DNA of 64,000 nucleotides from Mycolicibacterium duvalii. Lineage in GTDB: Bacteria > Actinomycetota > Actinomycetes > Mycobacteriales > Mycobacteriaceae. The translations under genes and the position numbers were made by a program. The stretch is from NCBI RefSeq assembly GCF_010726645.1, contig NZ_AP022563.1, positions 4,588,001 to 4,652,000 on the forward strand. Direction: 5' to 3'. A model generated the notes under the pieces. It was given only the letters and a program-made list of their open reading frames with translations, ran no database searches and was not told where the DNA came from. This document shows, in pieces, positions 34,499 to 42,757 of this stretch; position 1 is the first letter of the stretch; every line of letters starts with the position of its first letter.

Positions 34499-36088
34499 TT
34501 ACCGCTCGTCGGCGTCGTTCGCGCTCTCTGCCGAGGACTCCGCGGCCTCGTCGTCGTGCATGTCCACCGATTCGGGCTCCATCGCGATGCTCCACGACCG
34601 CTGATAGGGCGGACGCGCCGTGTCGCGGTCGGCGGCCGGCCGCAACGCGACCACCCGTCCGACAGCCCGGCGAACCCCGGGCGGACCTTCCACCCGCAGG
34701 AATTCGCTGATGCGCCCGGCCCGGTAGCGCAGCGGCGACCCGAGCAACTCACCCATCACCACACCCGCTCCGATGGCGAGCGCGGTGGCCGCGGCCGCCA
34801 GTGCCTGGCCCATGCCGGCGCCGATGTCGCGTTCGACCGCGAAGTAGAACACCGCCCGGAAGACCGCCAGACCCGGCAGCATCGGGGTGATGCCGGCGGT
34901 CGCGGTGACCAGCGCGGGCGCCTGTCGCCGGATTGAGATCAGCGTGGCCAGGATGCCGACGCCGACTGCGGCCGTGCCGGTGGCGACGATCTGCCCGAGG
35001 CCCGCCGTGCCGAGGCCGATCAGCATCGCCTCGGCGATGCCCGCCACGATGCCCGCGGTGACGGCCGCGCGCGGCCGGGCGTAGCTGGCCACGGTCAGGC
35101 ACCCGCCGGCCAGTGCGGCGCCGCCCACGGCCATCGCGATCTGCAGCGGTTGCGACGGCAGCACGAAGTACTCGGTGACGTTGACCTGGAGCTGGATCTC
35201 GATGCCGGCGAGCGCGGCCACCTGCAGTCCGGCGAGGATGCCGACCACGATCCCCAAGGTCAGGAACAGCACGTCCCCCAACCGGGCCACCGCGGTGACC
35301 ATGTACCCCGTCAGGGCGTCCTGCACCGAGCCGACGAGCGTCATCCCGGCCAGCAACATCACGATGCCGGTGGCCACCAGGGCCGACGGACCGACGCCCG
35401 CGAACAGATAGGCACCGACGGCGACCAGAGTCGCGATCGCCGCGCCGGCGGCCTGTTGGAAGAACGTCGGTGTGCCAAGACGATTGAGCCACCGCAGCGT
35501 CCGGTCGATCAGTACCGACGTGATCGCCGCCAGGATCCAGGTCAGCCAGGACCCGCCCAGCAGCATCGCGATACCGAGTGCGAAACCGGCCCACCCCGCG
35601 GTCGCCACCCACCGCGGGTAGGGGTGCGGTTGCTCGCTCAACTCGTCCATCGCGTCGTGGGCCTCGTCGACGGACACGCCACCCGACGTGATGCGCTGCA
35701 CCAGCTCGTCGAGGTGGGCAAGGCGCGTGTAATCCGTCGAGCGGGCCTGTACGGCCCGCACGATGGTGATCGGCGGGCTGTCGGTCGTCGGCGGGGCGGA
35801 GACGAAGATGGTGGTGACGAAGACGTCGACGACGCAGTCGGTGAGTCGGTAGGCCCGCGCGACATCCTGTGCGGTGGCGACGACGTCGGCGGTGCCCGAC
35901 CCCGACGACAGCATCACCTCGGCCAGCCGGATGGTCAGGTCGAGGACTTTGCGGGTGTGCTGATCACTGGCACCGTGAGCCACGCGGCGGCGCTGTCCGG
36001 CTCCTGACGCAGGATCGCGGCGACCCCGCAGCGCGAAGTTCACCGCACGCCGGCGTCGTGGCCTCCCGTCGGACCGATCGGCAGTCAT
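34499..36088 (-). CDS. Threonine/serine exporter (ThrE-like)
   Basis: A 529-residue protein. The N-terminal soluble ThrE half (LDLTIRLAEVMLSSGSGTADV, about 49-170) is followed by about ten hydrophobic helices in two blocks, the usual fused form in actinobacteria. It exports threonine and serine in Corynebacterium. An acidic, low-complexity C-terminal tail (about 500-529) is added. No partner gene is adjacent. Upstream lie 230 nt containing the ArsR promoter. Confidence 0.9.
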   Translation of the reverse strand: MTADRSDGRPRRRRAVNFALRGRRDPASGAGQRRRVAHGASDQHTRKVLDLTIRLAEVMLSSGSGTADVVATAQDVARAYRLTDCVVDVFVTTIFVSAPPTTDSPPITIVRAVQARSTDYTRLAHLDELVQRITSGGVSVDEAHDAMDELSEQPHPYPRWVATAGWAGFALGIAMLLGGSWLTWILAAITSVLIDRTLRWLNRLGTPTFFQQAAGAAIATLVAVGAYLFAGVGPSALVATGIVMLLAGMTLVGSVQDALTGYMVTAVARLGDVLFLTLGIVVGILAGLQVAALAGIEIQLQVNVTEYFVLPSQPLQIAMAVGGAALAGGCLTVASYARPRAAVTAGIVAGIAEAMLIGLGTAGLGQIVATGTAAVGVGILATLISIRRQAPALVTATAGITPMLPGLAVFRAVFYFAVERDIGAGMGQALAAAATALAIGAGVVMGELLGSPLRYRAGRISEFLRVEGPPGVRRAVGRVVALRPAADRDTARPPYQRSWSIAMEPESVDMHDDEAAESSAESANDADER

Positions 36089-36282
36089 AACCGCACACGA
36101 TACTGAGCCGAACCGAACGGCGGGTGGCGCGGGCGCGTCGAGTTCTCTTCTGCGTGAAACCCGTTGCGTTTCAGGGCATCCGGTCTGGCTGCCGTGGGTG
36201 CCTCACCGAAATCCACCTTTTGCACACCCCTACTCGCACTTCCGCTGCAAAACGTGGATGTCGGTGGGCCGTCACACGACTG

Positions 36283-36311
36283 TTGACAACATACAACCAA
36301 TCGGTTGTATA
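36283..36311 (+). promoter_or_regulatory. Promoter with palindromic operator (ArsR autoregulation)
   Basis: -35 TTGACA (36283-36288), a 17-nt spacer and -10 TGTATA (36306-36311) are near consensus. Between and over them is ATACAACCAATCGGTTGTAT (36291-36310), two perfect 8-nt arms around AATC. Transcription should begin at about 36318-36320, the first base of the GTG codon, which predicts a leaderless mRNA repressed by its own product. Confidence 0.82.
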
Positions 36312-36319
36312 TTGGGCCG

Positions 36320-36673
36320 GTGACCGTGATCGACGAGGACCGGGCCGACGCTCTGTTCCACGCACTCGCCGACCGCACGCGACGCGACATCATGCGCCGC
36401 GTGCTGGCCGGCGAGCACTCGGTCACCGCGCTGGCGGGGAAGTACGACGTGAGCTTCGCCGCCGTGCAGAAACACGTCGCCGTGCTCGAGAAAGCCGGTC
36501 TGCTGACCAAGCGGCGCAGTGGCCGCGAGCAACTGGCCAGTGGCGACGTGACCGCGGTGCGCTCCGTGGCGGCCATGCTCACCGAACTCGAACAGGTGTG
36601 GCGTGGGCGTGTGGCGCGCATCGACGAACTCATCTCAGCAGAACAGGACGAGGAGAACCGACCATGCCCGTGA
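36320..36673 (+). CDS. ArsR/SdpR-type repressor
   Basis: A 117-residue winged-helix protein starting at GTG. The pattern LFHALADRTRRDIMRRVLAGEHSV then DVSFAAVQKHVAVLEKAGLL and KRRSGREQ is that of ArsR-family regulators paired with SRPBCC genes. No metal-binding Cys pair is visible, so it is unlikely to be a metal sensor. The 10-nt overlap with the next gene shows they are one operon. Regulation by its own operator is likely. Confidence 0.9.
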   Translation: MTVIDEDRADALFHALADRTRRDIMRRVLAGEHSVTALAGKYDVSFAAVQKHVAVLEKAGLLTKRRSGREQLASGDVTAVRSVAAMLTELEQVWRGRVARIDELISAEQDEENRPCP

Positions 36674-37149
36674 CCGACGTTTCCCACGATCTCGACACCT
36701 TGACCCTGACCATCACCGCCGAGTTCGCCGCGCCGGTGCAGCGCATCTGGCAGATCTACGCCGACCCGCGCCAGCTCGAAAAGATCTGGGGGCCACCGAC
36801 ACACCCGGCCACCGTGGTGGACCACGACCTGACTCCGGGTGGGCGGGTGACGTACTACATGACCGGTCCGGACGGTGAGAAGTACGGCGGTTACTGGGAG
36901 GTCACCGCAGTCGATGAGCCGACGAGTTTCTCGTTCGTCGACGGGTTCGCCGACGCTGATCTCAACCCGGATCCGAGCCTGCCGGCCGCCCGGAGTGTGT
37001 TCACTTTCGCCGCCCACGACGGTGGCACGCGCGCGACCTACGTGAGCACCTACGCATCCGCGGAGGCCTTGCAGAAGGTGCTGGAGATGGGTGTCGTCGA
37101 GGGCGCCAGCACGGCGATCAATCAGATCGACGACCTGATCGTTTCCTGA
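36664..37149 (+). CDS. SRPBCC (AHSA1-type) domain protein
   Basis: A 161-residue START-like domain of the activator-of-Hsp90 type. ITAEFAAPVQRIWQIYADPRQLEKIWGPP and the PGGRVTYYMTGPDGEKYGGYWEV block are typical. It overlaps the ArsR repressor by 10 nt. Such pairs are common in actinobacteria; the SRPBCC protein probably binds a small hydrophobic ligand. Ligand and pathway are unknown. Confidence 0.9.
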   Translation: MPVTDVSHDLDTLTLTITAEFAAPVQRIWQIYADPRQLEKIWGPPTHPATVVDHDLTPGGRVTYYMTGPDGEKYGGYWEVTAVDEPTSFSFVDGFADADLNPDPSLPAARSVFTFAAHDGGTRATYVSTYASAEALQKVLEMGVVEGASTAINQIDDLIVS

Positions 37150-37170
37150 TCCGGGTGCGGCGTCCCGGCG

Positions 37171-37995
37171 TCACTGCTGCCGGGGCGCGGCGGCAGGCGC
37201 ACGGGATGAACTGCGCCGCAACAGGATCACGATGACCGCCACGGTCAGGGCCGACGCGCCGGACAGCGCGGCGATCAGGACCGACGTGGTTTCGCTGAGC
37301 CGTACGGCGATACCGACCAGCGCCCAGACCAGCACCAGCCCGAAGGCGATATCGCTGTGGCGCAACACCATCAGCAGACCCAGCGCAGCGGCCACGATGA
37401 CCATGATGGTGCCCCAGGCCGGTTCGGACAGCCCGAAGCCGTCCCAGCCCGCGTCGTCGAGTGTGACGGTCGCGTTGGCGATCGTGGCCACCGAGATCCA
37501 GCCCAGATAGACCCGGAACGGAATGTGCACCGACCACAATTCCACCGCTGATGCGGCCGGTCGTGCGTCGCACCGGAGGTAAATGAAGATCAGCGAGCCC
37601 AGCAGGACCAGCATCAGGAGCATGCTCACCGGAAAGGCGTTGTGATGCCATGCGAACAGCCATGCGCAGTTGGCGAGGGCCGTCAGCAGGTACCACGGGG
37701 CCGCGGCCCGCGCCGCCCCGCTGTCCCGGCGGCCTCTGATCGCCGACACGACCAGGTAGCCGCTGTAAGCGATCAGCCCGAGGTAGATCACGCTCCAGAT
37801 CGAGAACACGTACCCGGCGGGGACGAAGAAGACCTCGATGCGCCGGGTCACATCACCGGTGGTCTGCCCGTTGATCGGTAGGCTGTTGGCCAGGTAGTTG
37901 ACCACCAGGGTGGCCGCTGTGGCCACCGCGACGGCCACCGCCAGCAGCACCGACGGCCGCGAACCGGGCGCGCCCTGTCCGGTGGGAGTTGCCAT
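37171..37995 (-). CDS. TspO/MBR-related membrane protein
   Basis: A 274-residue protein with about seven or eight helices, longer than canonical TspO (about 160). The segment FFVPAGYVFSIWSVIYLGLIAYSGY carries the W/Y-rich second-helix signature of TspO-like proteins, and PWYLLTALANCAWLFAWHH another. Extra helices follow. Function unknown; porphyrin binding by analogy is possible. ATG with AGGAGG upstream. Confidence 0.75.
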   Translation of the reverse strand: MATPTGQGAPGSRPSVLLAVAVAVATAATLVVNYLANSLPINGQTTGDVTRRIEVFFVPAGYVFSIWSVIYLGLIAYSGYLVVSAIRGRRDSGAARAAAPWYLLTALANCAWLFAWHHNAFPVSMLLMLVLLGSLIFIYLRCDARPAASAVELWSVHIPFRVYLGWISVATIANATVTLDDAGWDGFGLSEPAWGTIMVIVAAALGLLMVLRHSDIAFGLVLVWALVGIAVRLSETTSVLIAALSGASALTVAVIVILLRRSSSRAPAAAPRQQ

Positions 37996-38122
37996 GTGCG
38001 TTCCTCCTGTCGACGGCCAACGGATGCGTGCCTTCCGTGGATGCCCGCTGAGTCGATCTTGAACCCCGGGCCGGGCGCGTCGCAGGGTTTCGGACCGCGC
38101 GGCATCCCGTCATCGCCGGCGG

Positions 38123-39076
38123 CTAACCCCAGGCGCTGGGATCCCCGTGCTCCGGCGGGGACATCCGGGGCTTGAGACGCACCGACGGCAGCGGCGGTGC
38201 GGGCAGGCGCTGCACCCGGCCCCGGTAACCGTCGACCGTTCCGAAGAGGCCCGATTGCGCTTCCCATGCCGCCCGGAAGTGCGCGATCTCGTCGTGGGTG
38301 CGACCGATGAAGTTCCACCACATCACCACGGGCTCGGTGAACGGAACACCCCCGAGCAGCATCACCCGGGCCGGCCGCGATTCGGGATTGGTCAAGGCCA
38401 GCCGGTCGGGTCCGGGAGCGCGGTAGCCGAGATCGCCGCGGGCCAGGGTCGTGCCGTCGAGCGTCACCGGCCCGGTGTCGACCAGCACGCCGTGTTCGAA
38501 GTGCGCGTCCACGTCGAGAGTGAGCTGCGAGCCCGGCGCGAGAACCAGTTCTGCGCCGACGAGCGGACTGTGCGCGGTGACCGGCGAACGGTGACCGGCG
38601 AGCGTGCCGAGCAGCACCCGGGCCGTCGCGGCGCCCAGCGGGACCGGCGGCGGAACCGCGTGCTCGAATCGGCGGGGACCGTGGCGGGCCTGCTCGGGCA
38701 GCACCACCCACAACTGCACCCCGTGCAGCGTGGTGGTCGTCGGGGTGGACACCTCCGAGTGCGCCACTCCGGAGCCGCCCGTCATCAGGTTGAGCTCGCC
38801 GGGCCGCACCAGCGCGTGCGCCCCGGTGCTGTCACGGTGCTCGATCTCGCCGTCGAACAGCCAGCTCACCGTCTGCAGACCCGTGTGCGGATGCGGCGGC
38901 ACGTCCATGCCGCCGGTGCGTGCCACGTCGTCGGGACCGTAATGGTCGACGAAACACCACGCGCCGATCAGGGAGCGGGCCCGCTGGGGCAACGTGCGCC
39001 GGACCGTCATCGCCCGCGGCCCACCGAGCGGCACCGCCCGGCTGGTGACCACCTGGACTCCCGCCATGGCTTCCAT
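38123..39076 (-). CDS. Pirin family protein
   Basis: A 317-residue bicupin pirin. The metal ligands lie in PPHPHTGLQTVSW and EIEHRDSTG (two His of HPH, one His and one Glu). The C-terminal cupin ends in PFTEPVVMWWNFIGRTHDEI, the usual pirin signature. Bacterial pirins can be quercetinases or redox regulators. It is divergent from the GH6 gene by about 78 nt. Confidence 0.92.
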   Translation of the reverse strand: MEAMAGVQVVTSRAVPLGGPRAMTVRRTLPQRARSLIGAWCFVDHYGPDDVARTGGMDVPPHPHTGLQTVSWLFDGEIEHRDSTGAHALVRPGELNLMTGGSGVAHSEVSTPTTTTLHGVQLWVVLPEQARHGPRRFEHAVPPPVPLGAATARVLLGTLAGHRSPVTAHSPLVGAELVLAPGSQLTLDVDAHFEHGVLVDTGPVTLDGTTLARGDLGYRAPGPDRLALTNPESRPARVMLLGGVPFTEPVVMWWNFIGRTHDEIAHFRAAWEAQSGLFGTVDGYRGRVQRLPAPPLPSVRLKPRMSPPEHGDPSAWG

Positions 39077-39154
39077 CGTCGTACCACCGTCAACCCGCAC
39101 TGTCGGCCCCGGATTGGCCGCCCCCCGGCACGCGGCGCTACATTCCCTGGGGTG

Positions 39155-40144
39155 ATGACCTCTGCCGCCCACACGGTCGCCCGCTGGATCGCCCCCGTCC
39201 TGACCGTCGCGGCCGTCGCGGCCACCGGTGCGGTGACCGCGCCGCTGCCCGCCCCGGCCCCGCAGATCCGCCTGACCAGCGAGGCGAACCCGCTGTTGGG
39301 CCAGCCGTTCTACGTGAACCCCCAGTCCAAGGGCATGCGCGCGCTGGCCGGCGCCCCCGACCCACTGCTGGAGGCGGTCGTCAACACCCCCACGGCGTAC
39401 TGGATGGATCACATCTCCACCCCGGCGGTGGACGCGAAGTACATCCAGACCGCGCAGGCCGCCGGCACCATTCCGGTGCTGGCGCTCTACGGCATCCCGA
39501 ACCGGGACTGCGGCAGCTATGCCGCCGGTGGCTTCGGATCGGCCGGCTCCTACCGGGCGTGGATCGATGGCGTCGCCGCCGCCATCGGCCCGGGCCGCGC
39601 CGCGGTCATCCTGGAGCCGGACGCGCTGGCCATGATCGACTGTCTGTCACCCGGCCAGCAGGAGGAACGCCTCGACCTGATCGGCTACGCCGTCGACACC
39701 CTGACCCGCAACCCGGGTACGGCGGTGTATGTCGACGCCGGGCACTCTCGCTGGGTGGCCGCCGATGTGATGGCCGACCGGCTGAACCGGGTCGGCGTCG
39801 CCAAAGCGCGCGGCTTCAGCCTCAACACCGCGAACTTCTTCACCACCGCGGAGTCGACCGGCTACGGCGACGCCATCTCGAACATGACCGGCGGGAAGCC
39901 CTTCGTGATCGACACCTCGCGCAACGGCGCGGGACCGGTCGAGGGCGACCCGCTGTACTGGTGCAACCCCAGCGGCCGGGCCCTCGGTGCACGGCCCACC
40001 ACCGACACGGGCAACCCCCGCATCGACGCGTTCCTGTGGGTCAAGCGCCCCGGCGAATCCGACGGCGCCTGCCGCGGCTACCCGAGCGCCGGCACCTTCA
40101 TGAGCCAGAACGCCATCGATCTGGCCCGCAACGCCGGCTGGTAA
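39155..40144 (+). CDS. Glycoside hydrolase family 6 (secreted)
   Basis: A 329-residue exported protein with an N-terminal signal anchor (about 8-29). The GH6 motifs are YGIPNRDCGSYAAGG, with one catalytic Asp, and ILEPDALAMIDC, with the general acid Asp. Also TAVYVDAGHSRW, NTANFF and RNGAG match the fold. GH6 enzymes cut beta-1,4-glucans. Mycobacteria retain such genes (CelA type) without being strong cellulose users. ATG 39155 or GTG 39152 can serve as the start. Confidence 0.9.
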   Translation: MTSAAHTVARWIAPVLTVAAVAATGAVTAPLPAPAPQIRLTSEANPLLGQPFYVNPQSKGMRALAGAPDPLLEAVVNTPTAYWMDHISTPAVDAKYIQTAQAAGTIPVLALYGIPNRDCGSYAAGGFGSAGSYRAWIDGVAAAIGPGRAAVILEPDALAMIDCLSPGQQEERLDLIGYAVDTLTRNPGTAVYVDAGHSRWVAADVMADRLNRVGVAKARGFSLNTANFFTTAESTGYGDAISNMTGGKPFVIDTSRNGAGPVEGDPLYWCNPSGRALGARPTTDTGNPRIDAFLWVKRPGESDGACRGYPSAGTFMSQNAIDLARNAGW

Positions 40145-40162
40145 CCCGCCTACGCTGGCGGG

Positions 40163-40369
40163 GTGTTGTTCTTCCTCTTCGGTTACGGGGCCAAGCAGAA
40201 GCACCTGGGGCCCGGGGAGGTTCGCACCTGTCCGCGCTGCCACAACACCACCCAGTGGTCGCGGGTCCGGGAGTTCAAACAGTTCACGCTGTTCTTCATC
40301 CCGGTGGCGCGCTGGAACCGGCGCCGGTTCGAGGTCTGCGGCATCTGCGGCACTGCGGTCGCGTCCTGA
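40163..40369 (+). CDS. Zinc-ribbon membrane-associated small protein
   Basis: A 68-residue protein with GTG start. Two CxxC pairs, CPRC (23-26) and CGIC (59-62), form a zinc ribbon. Between them is FTLFFIPVARWN, a hydrophobic stretch characteristic of a zinc-ribbon family in actinobacteria. Function unknown. It begins 18 nt after the GH6 stop and could be co-transcribed. Confidence 0.85.
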   Translation: MLFFLFGYGAKQKHLGPGEVRTCPRCHNTTQWSRVREFKQFTLFFIPVARWNRRRFEVCGICGTAVAS

Positions 40370-40371
40370 CC

Positions 40372-40950
40372 TCACACCGCGCCGACGGCGGCCTGCACCG
40401 CGGCCTGCACGCCGTGCCCGGCACACACCATCGGCTCGACCGAGCGCAGCGTGCGACACAGCACGAAGGCTCCTTCGAGCGCGGTGAGCGTGATGGTGGC
40501 CAGCCGCCGGCACTCGGCGTCGGTGAGGCCGAGCGGAGCGAACCACGTGGCCAGCCCGGACAGCCAGCTGTCGAACACCTCCGCGGCCTCCACGCGTAGC
40601 TTCTCGTTGGTGCTGGCCACCTCCAGGGCGATGGTCTCGATCGAACAGGCTTCGCTGTAGTCCTGAGCTTGGAGGTTCCTGCCGGCGTTCTCGAACAGAT
40701 GCGGAATGCCGGTGAGCGGATGGATATCGGCGAGTTGCGCGCCGACGAACTCGCCGTAGCGGATGCCCTCGCGCCGAATGACCTCGACGGTGATGGCTTC
40801 CTTGCCGCCGGGGAAGTGGTGATAGATCGAGCCGAACGGCGCCTGCGCCGCCTGCGAGATCTGCTTGAGCCCGGTGGCAGGCATGCCCTGTCGCCGATAA
40901 AGCTCCGCGGTCGCGTCCAGGATCCGGTCGCGGGTGGAAGGTTCTGGCAT
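40372..40950 (-). CDS. TetR-family regulator
   Basis: A 192-residue TetR protein. The HTH is RILDATAELYRRQGMPATGLKQIS then APFGSIYHHFPGGKEAI. ATG 40950 has AAGGAGGAG upstream. The LmrA/YxaF-like C-terminal domain follows. It is divergent from an alpha/beta hydrolase gene by 77 nt, whose promoter (TAGAACGATCTATCTA, 41001-41016) may be its target. Confidence 0.92.
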   Translation of the reverse strand: MPEPSTRDRILDATAELYRRQGMPATGLKQISQAAQAPFGSIYHHFPGGKEAITVEVIRREGIRYGEFVGAQLADIHPLTGIPHLFENAGRNLQAQDYSEACSIETIALEVASTNEKLRVEAAEVFDSWLSGLATWFAPLGLTDAECRRLATITLTALEGAFVLCRTLRSVEPMVCAGHGVQAAVQAAVGAV

Positions 40951-41027
40951 GGCATCTCCTCCTTGCGCACCGTGCGACGACATCGTATCGTCACGTTCAG
41001 TAGAACGATCTATCTAGGAGTGTGGCC

Positions 41028-41852
41028 ATGCTTTCGGTCGAGCTTCCCTGCGGTCCGATCGCCTACGACGACACGGGCGGCGACGGGCCGGTTCTCGTCT
41101 TCGGGCACGGCCTGCTCATGGACGGCCGGCAGTGGCGCAAGGTCATCCCGCTGCTGACGGGTTACCGGTGCATCACCCCGACTCTGCCGATGGGCGCCCA
41201 CCGCACACCGATGAACGCCGACGCCGATCTGACCCAGACCGGCATGGCGAACATCGTCGCCGACTTCCTCGATGCCCTCGACCTGCAGGACGTGACCCTG
41301 GTGCTCAATGACTGGGGCGGCGGGCAATTCGTGATCACCGAAGGCCGTGACAAGCGCGTCGCGCGTCTGGTGCTCGCGTCGTGCGAGGCCTTCGACAACT
41401 TCCCGCCGAAGCCGGCCCGTCCGGCAATGGCACTGTGCCGCCTGCCCGGTGGCGGATGGGTCCTCAGCCGGATGCTCGGCACCCGGTTCTTCCGACACAG
41501 TCGACAGGCCTACGGCGGCCTGGCCAAGTCCGGCCTGCCCGACGCGCTGTTCGACGAGTGGTTCCGGCCTGCTGTCGACAGCGCCCAGATCCGCCGCGAC
41601 CTGGTGAAGTTCGGCACCGGGTCCCCGTCGCGCCGCCGGTTGCTCGAGATGTCACGCGGATTGTCCGCGTTCGACCGTCCGGTGCTGGTCCTGTGGGCGC
41701 GGGAGGACCGAATGATGCCCGTCGAGCACGCCGACCGCCTGGCCGCGCTGTTCCCGGACGCCCGGACCGTGCTCGTCGACGACTCCTGGACACTGATCCC
41801 CGAGGATCAACCGGAGGCGATGGCGCGGGCCCTGCGCGAATTCGTCGGTTGA
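41028..41852 (+). CDS. Alpha/beta-fold hydrolase (Asp nucleophile)
   Basis: A 274-residue hydrolase. The oxyanion loop is FGHGLLMDGRQW, and the nucleophile elbow reads VLNDWGGGQF, with Asp at the position of Ser, as in haloalkane dehalogenases and epoxide hydrolases. The acid and His follow in LWAREDRMMP and the C-terminal region, though the usual catalytic His near the end is not obvious (LIPEDQPE in place of HxxxxDxPE). I prefer ATG 41028 because AGGAG precedes it at 7 nt. Divergent TetR may regulate it. Confidence 0.85.
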   Translation: MLSVELPCGPIAYDDTGGDGPVLVFGHGLLMDGRQWRKVIPLLTGYRCITPTLPMGAHRTPMNADADLTQTGMANIVADFLDALDLQDVTLVLNDWGGGQFVITEGRDKRVARLVLASCEAFDNFPPKPARPAMALCRLPGGGWVLSRMLGTRFFRHSRQAYGGLAKSGLPDALFDEWFRPAVDSAQIRRDLVKFGTGSPSRRRLLEMSRGLSAFDRPVLVLWAREDRMMPVEHADRLAALFPDARTVLVDDSWTLIPEDQPEAMARALREFVG

Positions 41853-41862
41853 GCCGGGCTCG

Positions 41863-42687
41863 TCAGCCGACGCGCATCCGGTCGCCCTCGCGGACGGTAC
41901 CGCCGGTGACGACCTCGGCGTAGAGGCCGGCGCAGGGCAGGACGCCGAACTCCCCTGCTTCCACGCGGTTGTGCTCCTGCGGATACCGCACCGAATGCGG
42001 CGACCGCGGCAACGTGCCGTGTTCGAGCGTCGGCACCGAGCACCGCGGGGTGGGCAATGTGCCCCGCAACACCACCTCACCGAGACGCAGCGTGGCGCCG
42101 ACCCAGTCGTTCTCCACGAACGGTGGTGTGCCGTCGCGGGTTTCGATGACGAGGTTGGGCCGGTAGCGCACCGACTCATCGAGGTCGAAGCCGATCGCGT
42201 CCAGGGTCGACGTCGCGACCAGATGCACCGGCGAATGGTCGACGAACGCGCCACCGGGCGCACCCTGCGCCAGTTCGAGAAGCACGATCTCGGTTTCGGC
42301 GTCGAGACCGCGGGCGAGGACGTCCTCGGGATCCGGCCGTTCGAGCACCGCTCCGGCCGAGCGCTCGTCGGCCACATGCACGCTGCGCCCGACCAGCTCC
42401 GAGAGCGCTGCCCCGGCGTCGCTGACCGGCATCGTGGCGCCGTCGGGCAGTGTCACGACCACGCCGTCATCAGCGGTGGCGGCGGTGCACTCCAGCAACC
42501 GGCGCCACAGTCGCGGGTTCTTGGCCGTGACCACCCGCCCCGATTCGTCGTCGATCAAGGCGTACCGGCGGTCGCCGATCACCCCCGTTGCGCCGACGTC
42601 GAGCGACGTGCACCGCTCACCCAGCATCGACTTCACCGGATACCGGCGCAGCACCGCCACCCGGCCCGTCTCCTCGCCGTTCGTCAT
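41863..42687 (-). CDS. MOSC domain protein
   Basis: A 274-residue MOSC protein with N-terminal MOSC_N beta-barrel (VAVLRRYPVKSMLGERC). The MOSC domain follows, but the conserved Cys used in molybdenum cofactor sulfurases at the C-terminus is not clear. Likely a molybdenum-cofactor-dependent reductase component. It is divergent from an SQR-like gene by 70 nt. Confidence 0.85.
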   Translation of the reverse strand: MTNGEETGRVAVLRRYPVKSMLGERCTSLDVGATGVIGDRRYALIDDESGRVVTAKNPRLWRRLLECTAATADDGVVVTLPDGATMPVSDAGAALSELVGRSVHVADERSAGAVLERPDPEDVLARGLDAETEIVLLELAQGAPGGAFVDHSPVHLVATSTLDAIGFDLDESVRYRPNLVIETRDGTPPFVENDWVGATLRLGEVVLRGTLPTPRCSVPTLEHGTLPRSPHSVRYPQEHNRVEAGEFGVLPCAGLYAEVVTGGTVREGDRMRVG

Positions 42688-42757
42688 ACCCGTCCCGTCA
42701 CGTGATCGTCAGAGCCACCTCCGGTTACCCGGTCGGGGACCGGGGTAACGCCTAGAG

